The notes under the pieces were generated by a model. It was not told the origin of the DNA, searched no databases, and saw only the letters and a program-made list of their open reading frames with translations. DNA of 56,321 nucleotides from Dictyobacter arantiisoli. Its GTDB lineage: Bacteria > Chloroflexota > Ktedonobacteria > Ktedonobacterales > Ktedonobacteraceae. The first letter of the stretch is position 1. Each line of letters starts with the position of its first letter. Made by a program: the position numbers and the translations under genes. Location: the NCBI RefSeq assembly GCF_008326305.1, contig NZ_BIXY01000044.1, forward strand, positions 1 through 56,321. The letters run 5' to 3'. Positions 8,214 to 17,539 of this stretch are shown here, in pieces.

Positions 8214-9740
8214 TTATCCCTGTATGCGAGGACGATATTGGATCGCTTCGGCGACATGGTTAGCAGCAATAAGATCACTGTTGGCTAGATCAGCAATGGT
8301 CCGGGCCAATTTCAGCACGCGGTGGTAAGCCCGAGCAGAAAGATGCATCTGTTGCATAGCAGCCTTCAACAACTTCTCTCCACCACTATCCACTCCGCAG
8401 AACTCCTGGATCTCGCAAGCACCCATATCAGCATTGCAGGTTAATCCAGTCGCTTGGAGACGTTGCAACTGGCGTTCACGGGCTTGCTGGACACGCATCT
8501 GGATAGTCACCGATGACTCGACGTTGCGCTTATCCGCCAGTTTCTCATAATCTACCCGTGGCACCTCAATATGAATATCAATACGATCCATGAGCGGGCC
8601 ACTGATACGCTTTTGATAGCGTGTAATAGCCAGTGCCGAACACGTACATTCACGAACAGGGTCACCATAGAAGCCACAAGGACAAGGATTCATGGCAGCA
8701 ACTAACATAAAATTTGCAGGATAGGTAATACTTCCCTGGGCACGAGAGATGGTGACAATTTTATCCTCTAGCGGCTGCCGCAAAACTTCCAATACATTCT
8801 TTCCAAACTCAGGTAACTCATCCAGAAAGAGCACGCCACGATGAGCCAGGCTAATCTCACCTGGTCGTGGCATACGTCCACCTCCGACCAGGCCAGCATG
8901 ACTGATAGTATGATGGGGAGCCCGAAATGGACGCTGACGCACCAATGGAACATCTGAAGAAAGCATGCCACTTACACTATATATTTTCGTTACATCTAAG
9001 GCTTCTTCAATAACCATGGAAGGAAGAATAGAAGGCATTGAGCGAGCTAGCAATGTCTTACCAGAACCTGGAGAGCCACTCATTAATACATTATGTCCAC
9101 CGCTGGCCGCGACTTCTAAAGCACGCTTCACATGTTCCTGACCTCGTACTGCTGACATATTCTGTCCACTATACATTTCCTCGATATTGAGCAAAGATGC
9201 ATCACGCTTATATTGCTGTATCAGTACGCTTCCATTTAAATGCTCTATCAATTGCCGCAATGTCTCAACCGGATAGATCTCAATACCCTCCACCAACGTT
9301 GCCTCCAGCGCATCTATAGCAGGAACGAAGACAGTTTTAATATGCTTCTCGCGTGCGAGAGACACCATTGGCAACACGCCATTGGTATGGCGTACACTAC
9401 CATCCAGCGATAACTCTCCCAGGAACAGAGCACCCTCTATCTGCTCATGCTTAACCACTTGCTCAGAAGCCAGGAGAATCCCTATCGCTATCGGCAAATC
9501 ATAGACGGGGCCTTCTTTACGCAAATCGGCCGGCGCTAGATTTACAGTAATACGTTTGAATGGAAATGTACAACCACTATTTTTGATAGCTGCACGCACA
9601 CGATCTTTAGCTTCATTCACTGCAGCATCAGGCAAACCCACAATCGCAAAGGCTGATAACCCAAATGCCAGATCCACTTCTACCTCGATCAGAGCACCTT
9701 CTAAACCAACGACAGCACAGCTACGAGCCATTGCCAGCAT
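8214..9740 (-). CDS. comM: YifB/ComM family Mg-chelatase-like AAA+ ATPase
   Basis: AAA+ protein of the YifB/ComM family; ComM is a helicase that drives branch migration during integration of transformed DNA. The order is typical: N-terminal ribosomal-S5/Lon-like fold (SCAVVGLEGALIEVEVDLA), a linker, Walker A GSPGSGKTLLAR (about residues 226-237), Walker B VLFLDELPEF, a four-cysteine stretch CPCGFYGDPVRECTC, the arginine-finger region MDRIDIHIEVP and the C-terminal Mg-chelatase lid. From the ATG at 9740 the protein has 508 residues, the normal length. TAGGAGG lies nine bases upstream, and the further open 31 codons do not match the family. It follows the deacetylase-like gene on the same strand, about 100 bases away. 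Confidence 0.92.
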   Translation of the reverse strand: MLAMARSCAVVGLEGALIEVEVDLAFGLSAFAIVGLPDAAVNEAKDRVRAAIKNSGCTFPFKRITVNLAPADLRKEGPVYDLPIAIGILLASEQVVKHEQIEGALFLGELSLDGSVRHTNGVLPMVSLAREKHIKTVFVPAIDALEATLVEGIEIYPVETLRQLIEHLNGSVLIQQYKRDASLLNIEEMYSGQNMSAVRGQEHVKRALEVAASGGHNVLMSGSPGSGKTLLARSMPSILPSMVIEEALDVTKIYSVSGMLSSDVPLVRQRPFRAPHHTISHAGLVGGGRMPRPGEISLAHRGVLFLDELPEFGKNVLEVLRQPLEDKIVTISRAQGSITYPANFMLVAAMNPCPCGFYGDPVRECTCSALAITRYQKRISGPLMDRIDIHIEVPRVDYEKLADKRNVESSVTIQMRVQQARERQLQRLQATGLTCNADMGACEIQEFCGVDSGGEKLLKAAMQQMHLSARAYHRVLKLARTIADLANSDLIAANHVAEAIQYRPRIQG

Positions 9741-9839
9741 ATTTACTATCCTCCTACCAGATAAGATGCTTACCATTTCTACCTCTACTTTATATAATGC
9801 GTATCGTGGTGCGTTATCTGGAAATATTTGCAAGAAAGA

Positions 9840-10991
9840 TCATATTTTCCACCAATGTTGGTGCCATTTGCGTGCAGTAAGCAGAGCCTGTTGTGTTTCC
9901 TGGCTAAAAATAGTCTGACAACGAAGCAACTCATTTGAAGTAGCATATAAATCAACGATGCCCAGATCGACTCCAACCAGGGCTTCAACAATGGCTGCCG
10001 TACAATAAGGGACATAGGGAGCGCTATAGCCCCCCTCATGGCACATAAGCAATCTTCCAGCACAAATATTCTCAGAAAATTCAAGCAGGCATCTGGTAAG
10101 ATTTCGATATCCATCCATAGTCATCATCATCTGTGCCAGTGGATCAAGCCAACTAGCATCCTGACCGGCAGAAACAAGCACAAGTTGGGGACGATACAGG
10201 GTTCCAATCGGTACAATAATCTGTTCAAAGGCTGCCAGGTAGCCTACATCTCCCGTACCTGGCGGCAGAGGAATATTGACAGTATAACCTCTACCCGCAT
10301 CAATACCTACCTGATCCAGATTACCGCCAGAGGGAGGGAACCAATCATGTTGATGGAGTGAGACAAATAATATTCCTGGATCAGCATAAAAAGCATCCTG
10401 GGTACCATTCCCATGGTGAACGTCCCAATCTACAATCATAATCCGTTCCAGCCCCAAAACACGTCTGGCGTACTGTGCAACCAGAGCGACATTATTAAAA
10501 AGGCAAAATCCCAATGCCTGATTGTGGGTAGCATGGTGACCAGGAGGACGCAATAAAGCATAGGCATTTCGCACTGTCCCGTCCAACACCGCCTGCACAG
10601 CGTTCATCGCACCACCAGCAGCATATACCGCAGCATCAAATGAACCAGGACTGAGCACAGTATCTTCGTCAATCTCACCCCAGGAGGCGGTCAATGGCCC
10701 GGTAACACCCTGGTATGAAAGCTCTCGTATACCAACAATGTATTCACGAGTATGACACATAAGTAACTCATCTTCCGACGCCGCACGGGCGGGTATTGGG
10801 ATCATACGTGCCGTCAGCTCAGCACCATCCAAAAACTCTTTGGTGCGCCGGATAATTGTGAATGCTGACGGATGCACTTCAGGAGATACTTGAAATGAGC
10901 CTTCACGCATGTTCACTTTATCTTCGACACCGGTATCGTGAGCCAAAAAACGTTTATCATAGACCAGGCCAGAGCCAGATGTGGCTGACAT
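9840..10991 (-). CDS. Histone deacetylase family protein (AcuC/acetylpolyamine amidohydrolase-like)
   Basis: Zinc-dependent deacetylase fold. Visible are RPPGHHATHNQALGFCLFNN, with the two active-site histidines; DWDVHHGNGTQ, supplying the zinc aspartate and histidine; SLHQHDWFPP; and SAGQDASWLDPLA, with the last zinc aspartate. The glycine-tyrosine HEGGY near the C-terminus, which carries the transition-state tyrosine, is also present. All catalytic positions seem intact in 383 residues. Bacterial relatives act on acetylated proteins or acetylpolyamines, and the substrate cannot be told. The ATG at 10991 has GAGAGGA upstream. It lies upstream of comM on the same strand without known functional link. 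Confidence 0.88.
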   Translation of the reverse strand: MSATSGSGLVYDKRFLAHDTGVEDKVNMREGSFQVSPEVHPSAFTIIRRTKEFLDGAELTARMIPIPARAASEDELLMCHTREYIVGIRELSYQGVTGPLTASWGEIDEDTVLSPGSFDAAVYAAGGAMNAVQAVLDGTVRNAYALLRPPGHHATHNQALGFCLFNNVALVAQYARRVLGLERIMIVDWDVHHGNGTQDAFYADPGILFVSLHQHDWFPPSGGNLDQVGIDAGRGYTVNIPLPPGTGDVGYLAAFEQIIVPIGTLYRPQLVLVSAGQDASWLDPLAQMMMTMDGYRNLTRCLLEFSENICAGRLLMCHEGGYSAPYVPYCTAAIVEALVGVDLGIVDLYATSNELLRCQTIFSQETQQALLTARKWHQHWWKI

Positions 10992-11224
10992 AACAAAACA
11001 TTCCTCTCTACATGTTATAAAATTATTAAAATTTTTACATACCTCAAAAACAGCTCTCGCAATGTACGCATCATTACTTTATCATATACGAAATTTCTGT
11101 CTGTCTATCCTACCAGTTAAGCCATTAAAAACGCTTAGATGATGGAGAGAAACACAATAAAATCCACTATGTGAGGACATCTCACAATGCTCTCATTAAG
11201 TAGTCCTAGAGGCAGTCAATGACG

Positions 11225-11253
11225 TGTACATGTTCTACGAACTGGTGTATAAT
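11225..11253 (+). promoter_or_regulatory. Probable promoter upstream of kinase 1
   Basis: TGTACA (four matches to TTGACA) at 11225-11230, a 17-base spacer and a perfect TATAAT at 11248-11253. It would leave a leader of roughly 300 bases before the kinase start. The rest of the gap from 10992 holds only a small inverted repeat, TGTGAG-5-CTCACA (11170-11186). Confidence 0.45.
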
Positions 11254-11417
11254 GCGAATGCTAGTGTGAAAACGGCCTGGACACCAAAAAACAAGGGACC
11301 TTATTTATTCATTGGTAACAACACATTGTCTGCTTAACTATACGAAGAGTTGTCTCCTCGTCACGTACTTTAATTCACACACGAACAGTTTATATTTTTA
11401 GCCACTTACTTAAATTT

Positions 11418-11435
11418 TGATCCCGGTACGGATCA
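11418..11435. repeat. Perfect six-base inverted repeat in the kinase 1 leader
   Basis: TGATCC, six bases, GGATCA. It lies between the promoter and the start of the kinase and could be an operator or a small RNA hairpin. No function can be assigned. Confidence 0.3.
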
Positions 11436-11563
11436 TCAACCGTCACCACCAGGGGATTATATGGGTAAAAGAGGATAGATGTTGCTATTTCACATTCTCA
11501 GCCCCCAATAAGTTCAATGTTCCCCGTTCACAAAACAAACAGAAACATTTTCTGGAGGCACGA

Positions 11564-13138
11564 ATGATAGAGACAATCCCATCAGGTACGATTGTGCATG
11601 GACGTTATCGTATCGAACGTGTGTTAGGAAGTGGTGGCTTTGGTCACGTCTACCTGGCACATGACCTGATGACAAACCAACAATCTGCGGTGAAGGAATA
11701 TTTAGTAACCGGTGCAAGCGGACAAGAGCAACTAAAACATGAGGCTCGCGTGCTTAGCCAGTTACACCATCCGAATCTGCCAGCATTTCTCGATACCTTT
11801 ATGGAACGGGGCCGCTATTATGTAGTCCTCAGCTATATTGAGGGCGACGATTTAACCGACATCGTCCGATTAATACGGCAACGCAATGATATTATTCCAA
11901 TCCCACAACTGTTGAGTTGGATCTTATCTATTTGTGATGGCGTTATGTTTATGCATAGCCAGCGCCCCATCGTCATTCACCGCGATATTAAGCCTGATAA
12001 CATTCGTATTACTCCTAATGGCACTGCGGTACTGGTAGATCTGGGCAATGCTAAAGCAGTCGCTGATGGCGCACGTACGCTTTTCTTCATTCGTCACCAG
12101 GGAACTCCTGGCTATGCACCACCAGAACAATATCCTGGTGGAACGGGCACGGATGCTCGTTCTGATGTCTATGCGCTGGGGGGAACGCTCTTTTTCGCCT
12201 TAACAGCTAATGAACCTCCAAGTGTCTCTACGCGTAATCAATCTGTCCAACAGGGACAACGGGATTTGCCATATTTACAAGATTACCTGGCGAACAATCC
12301 TCCGGAGGAGAGTCCCGAGGCCCATGCTGCACGGCAGTTCAGGCTCGGTGTTTCAAAACCCGCCAAGCCTGCACCACGTCATTCGCGGCATATTGCACAA
12401 CTTGGCGCACTCTCACCAGAAATACTGAATGCATTAAACCGCATTATTCAAAAATCGATGGCTCTGCGCCCACAAGATCGCTACCAATATGTAGCAGATT
12501 TCGCCAATGATTTAAAAAATGTGATTGCTGCACTACCACAACCACCAAACAGACCGCGGGATCCCAATAGTACCCAACCCGATCTGGCAGAAATGTATGA
12601 TGCATTACAGGCAGGAAGACAACAAGTTCAGCCACCGGTCACGTCTCCTTCCCAACTGCAACCCCAACAAATGGGGACACGTATGTGCCCTCAATGTCAG
12701 AATACGCTATCGCCTACAGCCGCATTCTGCCCACGTTGTGGCTTACAATTGCGACAATCTGGCAATCCTGGCAATCCACCGAATGCGCACGCAAGCGTTG
12801 AGATGGCCCTACCTGATCAGACACTGATAATGTCGCAGGAGCAGATGCGACAAGCTGCTTCAACACCTGCCCTGGCTCAAAGCAGGAGCAATAGGACATC
12901 AGCCCCCTCTGTCATACAACCTGATTATCAACAGTATGCAAATACATCCTCTCAGGCACAGGCTATGGTGATGTCGGCTCCAGTATTGCAGCCACATCTC
13001 ACTTCAGGGGATCATACAGCACAACCCAATAAATTCCCCAATGGAAGCCAGATAAATACAAGACTGCTTGTGATTGGTGGACTTACAATCCTGGTCCTAC
13101 TGCTGATTATTGTCTTTTTCCTGCTCCATCATGGTTAG
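11564..13138 (+). CDS. Hanks-type Ser/Thr protein kinase with zinc ribbon and C-terminal membrane anchor (kinase 1)
   Basis: Kinase domain at about residues 15-330: GSGGFGHVYLAHD (P-loop), AVKEY (lysine), HRDIKPDNI (catalytic loop), DLGNAK (a DLG in place of DFG) and YAPPEQY in the activation segment. Catalytic residues are present, so it should be active. A low-complexity linker carries a two-CxxC zinc ribbon (MCPQCQNTL ... FCPRCGLQL). The last about 25 residues are a single membrane helix ending HHG, so the kinase is cytoplasmic and tail-anchored with essentially no outside sensor. The ATG at 11564 has GGAGG six bases upstream; 49 further open codons lack family similarity. It stands alone with its own promoter, and its targets are unknown. 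Confidence 0.88.
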   Translation: MIETIPSGTIVHGRYRIERVLGSGGFGHVYLAHDLMTNQQSAVKEYLVTGASGQEQLKHEARVLSQLHHPNLPAFLDTFMERGRYYVVLSYIEGDDLTDIVRLIRQRNDIIPIPQLLSWILSICDGVMFMHSQRPIVIHRDIKPDNIRITPNGTAVLVDLGNAKAVADGARTLFFIRHQGTPGYAPPEQYPGGTGTDARSDVYALGGTLFFALTANEPPSVSTRNQSVQQGQRDLPYLQDYLANNPPEESPEAHAARQFRLGVSKPAKPAPRHSRHIAQLGALSPEILNALNRIIQKSMALRPQDRYQYVADFANDLKNVIAALPQPPNRPRDPNSTQPDLAEMYDALQAGRQQVQPPVTSPSQLQPQQMGTRMCPQCQNTLSPTAAFCPRCGLQLRQSGNPGNPPNAHASVEMALPDQTLIMSQEQMRQAASTPALAQSRSNRTSAPSVIQPDYQQYANTSSQAQAMVMSAPVLQPHLTSGDHTAQPNKFPNGSQINTRLLVIGGLTILVLLLIIVFFLLHHG

Positions 13139-13173
13139 ACACTGCTCCATTTAGCACAGGCAGTAGTCTAACC
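13133..13173. terminator. Hairpin overlapping the kinase 1 stop codon, between convergent genes
   Basis: GGTTAGAC plus ACTGC pairs with GCAGT plus GTCTAACC, with one bulged base. The left arm includes the stop codon region. There is no T-run on either side, so termination would be weak or factor-assisted. Confidence 0.45.
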
Positions 13174-13231
13174 AGGCTGACCTTCCGCATATCCAATACG
13201 GCTTAGCTTCAGACAAACATGCGTCAGTGGT

Positions 13232-14314
13232 TTAGTCCCACATTTCAGAGAACGTGCGGCGAACACGATTAAGCCAGGCAGGCAACGATGTCGCCCATGC
13301 CAGGTACTCCATGATATCGTCAATCACCATTCCTTCAGTTTCTTCTTCGGCATACACGAGATCTTCTAGTGGTCCATTCAAAGTAACCACTGGCGCGATT
13401 AACATCAATGCATCCACCAGTAAACTTGCTTCGCCTTTTACAGGAGGACATAGTTCACTATAGCCTTCAAGAAAACTCTGCACACGTTCGGGATCAAAGC
13501 CACGCTTGACCAGAGGTGGGGTCGCATCGCTACCAGGTAGCCAGGCCAATCCACTGAAGTAAAAGAGGGCATAGGCGACTTCAAAGATGCGCTTTTCCCA
13601 GCGTGCCGCCTCTAAACCTGTCACTGCGCTGACCCCAAAGGGTCCAAAGCGCAGATTCAAAGCGTGATAGTCCCCATGAATATGAAATTCCGGCAGGTTA
13701 TGATGGCTACCAATGGACATCATAGCTGCGGGCAAAACCGCCTCCCACTGGTCTGCCCATTCGGCCAGAGCAGAAGAGATAGCCTGCAGGGATGTATCAT
13801 TGGCACGATTGCGAGCAAGGTTCAGATATCCTTGCACGATACTGCCAACCTGCGCTTCCGCAGGCCAGTGGTGTGGCGTTCCCTGATATTGCTGTGACGT
13901 TTGATGGATACGCCCCAACATGGTGCCCGCAGACTTCACCCAATCAATACTACGCAGGCTGCCTGTACTAAAGAATTCTCCGCCAATCTGTTGCTGAATC
14001 TCAAAGAAATCCTCTCCCAGTTGAACGGTTGGTTCTCCCTGTGGGGTCAGTAACAACGACGGTACCGGAATACCAGCTTGTCGCAAATGCTGTTGAAAGG
14101 AGTACCGAAAGTGTGGATCTTCTCCCATTGGTCCTTCAGGGCGCTCGCGCAGCACATATTTCTGTCCATCGATTTCGATCAGTAAACTTAAATTGTCGGT
14201 GTGTAATGTTTCTAGCGGTCCTGAGTTTTTCCAGCTAGAAACGCCGAAAGCCTGCATGACCATGTTAAGATCAAGCAGGTTTTCTTCTGTGTTGGTATGA
14301 TTAAATTCATTCAT
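13232..14314 (-). CDS. Aminoglycoside-phosphotransferase-like kinase, possibly impaired
   Basis: Small-molecule kinase fold (APH/choline kinase type) of 360 residues. The N-lobe strand LLIEIDGQKYVLRERPEG supplies the putative ATP lysine or arginine, and IHGDYHALNLRF is a good Brenner motif (HGDxHxxN). The next metal-binding aspartate, normally in a VIDWE-like strand, is replaced: the strand reads VTGLEAARWEKRIFEVAY, with G-L-E where D is expected. Activity may therefore be altered or lost. It starts 25 bases after the rhodanese stop, on the same strand, so it is likely co-transcribed. No strong SD sits before the ATG at 14314; AAAGGAG lies about 19 bases away. Substrate unknown. Confidence 0.7.
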   Translation of the reverse strand: MNEFNHTNTEENLLDLNMVMQAFGVSSWKNSGPLETLHTDNLSLLIEIDGQKYVLRERPEGPMGEDPHFRYSFQQHLRQAGIPVPSLLLTPQGEPTVQLGEDFFEIQQQIGGEFFSTGSLRSIDWVKSAGTMLGRIHQTSQQYQGTPHHWPAEAQVGSIVQGYLNLARNRANDTSLQAISSALAEWADQWEAVLPAAMMSIGSHHNLPEFHIHGDYHALNLRFGPFGVSAVTGLEAARWEKRIFEVAYALFYFSGLAWLPGSDATPPLVKRGFDPERVQSFLEGYSELCPPVKGEASLLVDALMLIAPVVTLNGPLEDLVYAEEETEGMVIDDIMEYLAWATSLPAWLNRVRRTFSEMWD

Positions 14315-14339
14315 CAGTTGTCGGTTTCATCTACTCCTT

Positions 14340-15221
14340 TTAAATCTCAACTGGAAGATCTTGACGTATCCCCCATTCATTCCAGGAGCCATCATAGTTC
14401 GTCAATTGTGGATAACCCAGCATGGCAAGACTAAAAAGAACGCTAGTGGCAGCAACACCACCATTACAGTACGCCACGACACGTTGCGCAGGGTCAATAT
14501 GAGCCTCATCGATGATCTGCTTCAACTCTTCCTCTGAACGAAACGTGCCATCAGCAGGATTAATCAATTCCTCACGTGGTAAGCTCAACGCGCCTGGAAT
14601 GTGTCCCGCGCGACCAGCGCCCCGCACCACAGTACCATTATATTGTCCACTATCACGCGCATCCACCAGTGTTACCCCTTGCTTCCCCAGCATAGACAGA
14701 ACATCTTCAGCGCTCGCACGCAATTGAGGTTGCCGACGTGGTGTAAAGGTTGCCGCAGGATAAACTGGTTGCTCACTGTCCAGAGGTCGTCTTTCTCTCA
14801 TCCATTTGGGCAGTCCACCATTGAGCACCACTACTCGTGTATGTCCATAATAAGTAAGTGCCCACCAGAGACGGGTAGCAAACTGTGAAGCGGGATGCGC
14901 ATCGTAAGCGACTACAAGATGTTCATCACCAATACCAACCCGTTGCATCGCTTCCGCAAAATGTTCCGGCAACGCAATCTGCGCCTCAACGGGATCATTG
15001 TGATCTACAATATCTTGTGTCCAATCGATATAAACGGCACCAGGAATATGGGCCTGCGCATATTCCTCAGGGGCGCCAACATAGACTGCCTCCTGGGCAC
15101 CATCTTTCACAACTGTGCGCACATAACCACGCATATCTACCATGCGCACTGCCGGATCATGTAAATGATTTTCGAGCCAATCTGTCTCAACTAAAAATCG
15201 TGAGCGCTCTTCCTGTCCCAT
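14340..15221 (-). CDS. Thiosulfate/3-mercaptopyruvate sulfurtransferase (tandem rhodanese)
   Basis: Two rhodanese domains in 293 residues. The N-terminal inactive domain contains AHIPGAVYIDW, the C-terminal one GHIPGALSLPRE. The active-site cysteine is in VAYCNGGVAATSV (about residues 249-261). A CNGGVAAT loop rather than CRKGVTA or CGSGVTA leaves the donor uncertain: thiosulfate and 3-mercaptopyruvate are both possible. Length is typical for the tandem family. The gene lies 15 bases after the stop of the unknown membrane protein on the same strand, and 25 bases before the APH-like gene, so the three probably form one operon. Confidence 0.88.
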   Translation of the reverse strand: MGQEERSRFLVETDWLENHLHDPAVRMVDMRGYVRTVVKDGAQEAVYVGAPEEYAQAHIPGAVYIDWTQDIVDHNDPVEAQIALPEHFAEAMQRVGIGDEHLVVAYDAHPASQFATRLWWALTYYGHTRVVVLNGGLPKWMRERRPLDSEQPVYPAATFTPRRQPQLRASAEDVLSMLGKQGVTLVDARDSGQYNGTVVRGAGRAGHIPGALSLPREELINPADGTFRSEEELKQIIDEAHIDPAQRVVAYCNGGVAATSVLFSLAMLGYPQLTNYDGSWNEWGIRQDLPVEI

Positions 15222-15236
15222 TGTACATCTACCTCT

Positions 15237-15776
15237 CTACGCGAACAAACCGGCCGCATCGGGATTATCAGTACTCACAAAATGCGCAGGCGCACCCATT
15301 ACGGTCAATGACTTTACGTCAAGAATACGCATTGATGAGTTAGGTGTCTGCGTTGTAATATAGCGCTGAACAGTTAAGCCTAGAGGACGCGCCAGGATGA
15401 GCGATGCAGTAGAGGCTAATATGACATTATTCGCGGTGCTATATGGACGGCGCATTTTCGCAACCGCCATCGACGATAGCCCTGTCAATAAACCTGCCAC
15501 AGCAAGATTTGTGCCACAGCGCTCGTGCACAGCTAATTCTGGTTGTGTTGTACGCAATAATTGTAACGCTTCATCGGCAGCAGGACGAATAGCAGCAGTC
15601 GGCAAATCTCCAAATACAAAAAAGCCGGCGGCAAAAGAAATACCGGATAAACGTACTTCGGGATATTTACGGGAAAGGAGCACAATTGTAGCATGCTCAA
15701 GGGCGTGATTCTGCTTGACAGCACCGCCTAACAGCATTTGTTGTGCTACCTGGACAACAGGATTAATGGAACTCAT
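15237..15776 (-). CDS. Unknown protein with HALEHATI motif (DUF6391-like)
   Basis: 179 residues. The N-terminal QNHALEHATIVLLSRKY, then a glycine and phenylalanine-rich stretch ISFAAGFFVFGDLPT, resembles a family of uncharacterised proteins (I believe DUF6391), known mainly from cyanobacteria and related groups. Two hydrophobic helices follow (about residues 92-106 and 119-131), so membrane association is likely. The HxxxH-like pattern (HALEH) could bind metal, but that is speculation. It is the first gene of a probable three-gene unit with rhodanese and the APH-like protein. Confidence 0.6.
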   Translation of the reverse strand: MSSINPVVQVAQQMLLGGAVKQNHALEHATIVLLSRKYPEVRLSGISFAAGFFVFGDLPTAAIRPAADEALQLLRTTQPELAVHERCGTNLAVAGLLTGLSSMAVAKMRRPYSTANNVILASTASLILARPLGLTVQRYITTQTPNSSMRILDVKSLTVMGAPAHFVSTDNPDAAGLFA

Positions 15777-15892
15777 AATACTTGTCCTTCCATAGGAGCA
15801 TGCGACCGCCTGTTTTTCAGCGTTCTAAGAGGTCGCAAAAATTGATCTTCACAACGTAAGGACCGTCAATGCATCATACCATAACCCACAAC

Positions 15893-17296
15893 TTACGGAC
15901 CATACGCTATATTAAATACGACTATCTCGTCCCCAAAGTTGATTACATCCCCATCATTGAGCACGACCGGCTGAAAAACACGCACACTATTGACCAACGT
16001 CCCATTCGAGCTCCCCACATCATCCAGATACCAATGCCCATCCGCGAACCAGAGGCGCGAGTGACGCCGCGATACTGAGCGCCCAGAAATAATCAGATCG
16101 TTGCCATTGGTACGTCCAACCGTTGTCACATCCTGATGAAACCGATAGGAGCGCCCTTTCGCTGAACCGGTCTGAATGGTCAAACGCGCCAGCACAGGGC
16201 GACCATTGACCATAAAAGTATCATTACTGGCGCGCGAATTTGCTAGCTCATCCCCACAGGTCGTACAGTAAAGGCGCGAACTGGGATTGACGGCGCCACA
16301 ACGGAAACAGGTTACAGATGCGGCAGGATTACCACCCGCCTGCCCATGGTAAGGTCCACTTTGATTATACCCACCAGGCTGATTAGATACTGGTGAGACA
16401 CGATAGAGACGGGGCAGAGATAAATTGGATGCCGCCAGCGCGCTCGTCAAAGCATCTATGACCATATCCGCCGCTTGATAGCGATCATCAGCATGTTTGG
16501 CTGTCATTTTTTGCACAACCTGTATCACAGGAGCAGGTACGCCCTCACTCACCAGACGCTCGACTGGCAACGGCTCGTTAATATGCTTTACCGTGACCGT
16601 TAAAGGACTATCGGCGGTAAAGGGTACGCGACCAGTCAGACAATGAAACAGGACAATCCCTAGCGAATAAATATCGCTACGGCGATCTACCTTCTGTCCC
16701 ATACCCTGCTCAGGAGACATATATTGCGGTGTTCCAATCCCCGTCCCAACACGTGTCAAACTGGTGGATTCCTCAAGTAATTTAGCGATACCAAAATCTG
16801 AGAGCAAGAGATGCCCATCACGGCGTAGTAGCATATTAGCAGGCTTGACATCTCGGTGCACAATACCATTGCGATGGGCACAATCCAGTCCTTCGGCTGC
16901 CTGGATAATAAAGTCTATTGCTACAGGTACTGGTAATGGAGATTTTAGGCGATCTTTAAGCGTCCCACCATCCACGTGCTCCATCACAATATACGTAATA
17001 TTATCCTGTTCACCAAAATCATGTATTTGCACGATATTCGGATGCGCCAGCTTCGCTACTGAACGCGCTTCTTGTACAAAACGCTTCACGAAGATAGGAT
17101 CTCGCGCATGATAAGCTGGCAAGACCTTAATGGCGACATAGCGGTCCAGCGTCGGCTGATATGCTTTGAACACGGTCGCCATTCCGCCGACACCGATACG
17201 CTCAACGATTTGGAACTGACCTAATGACTTGCCAATAAGCGAATTGATATCACCGCTGTTCCCTGCTTGTTGAGGATAATTATTTCCTGACTGCAT
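15893..17296 (-). CDS. Hanks-type Ser/Thr protein kinase with zinc ribbon and C-terminal FHA domain (kinase 2)
   Basis: Kinase domain at about residues 30-290: GVGGMATVFKAYQ, AIKVLPAY (lysine), HRDVKPANML, DFGIAK and GTPQYMSPEQ, all intact. After a linker comes a zinc ribbon (CFRCGAVNPSS ... CTTCGDEL) and an FHA domain (TVGRTNGNDLIISG, SRRHSRLW, DVGSSNGTLVN), which binds phosphothreonine. No membrane segment is seen, so it is cytosolic. FHA-kinase fusions usually gather phosphorylated partners, or the kinase itself, through the FHA domain. It is monocistronic; 240 bases without a clear signal separate it from sucB. Confidence 0.92.
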   Translation of the reverse strand: MQSGNNYPQQAGNSGDINSLIGKSLGQFQIVERIGVGGMATVFKAYQPTLDRYVAIKVLPAYHARDPIFVKRFVQEARSVAKLAHPNIVQIHDFGEQDNITYIVMEHVDGGTLKDRLKSPLPVPVAIDFIIQAAEGLDCAHRNGIVHRDVKPANMLLRRDGHLLLSDFGIAKLLEESTSLTRVGTGIGTPQYMSPEQGMGQKVDRRSDIYSLGIVLFHCLTGRVPFTADSPLTVTVKHINEPLPVERLVSEGVPAPVIQVVQKMTAKHADDRYQAADMVIDALTSALAASNLSLPRLYRVSPVSNQPGGYNQSGPYHGQAGGNPAASVTCFRCGAVNPSSRLYCTTCGDELANSRASNDTFMVNGRPVLARLTIQTGSAKGRSYRFHQDVTTVGRTNGNDLIISGRSVSRRHSRLWFADGHWYLDDVGSSNGTLVNSVRVFQPVVLNDGDVINFGDEIVVFNIAYGP

Positions 17297-17539
17297 TACC
17301 CTGAAGGCTCCCTCTGTTCTTGCCGTGTGTGATCTATAACCATACCAGCATATCCACTCCCGGCAATATACCTCGCAATGGCGTTTATGTGAGACTTCAC
17401 CTTTAGCTAACCAGTAGCGATGCCTGAATCTGGATCATCAGACATCGTCACCGGCAAGTTATTTCAAATAGTGGTTCTTCTCTAGTCCCCTGATTATACA
17501 GGTATAAACGCATCATGTCGAGAGAAACAGGGCATTGAC

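Noticed and set aside
7475-8263. A 262-residue plus-strand frame over the amidohydrolase gene
   Set aside because: Most of it is antisense to the amidohydrolase, its composition is basic and histidine-rich like a shadow frame, it has no ribosome site, and its last part overlaps the comM end.
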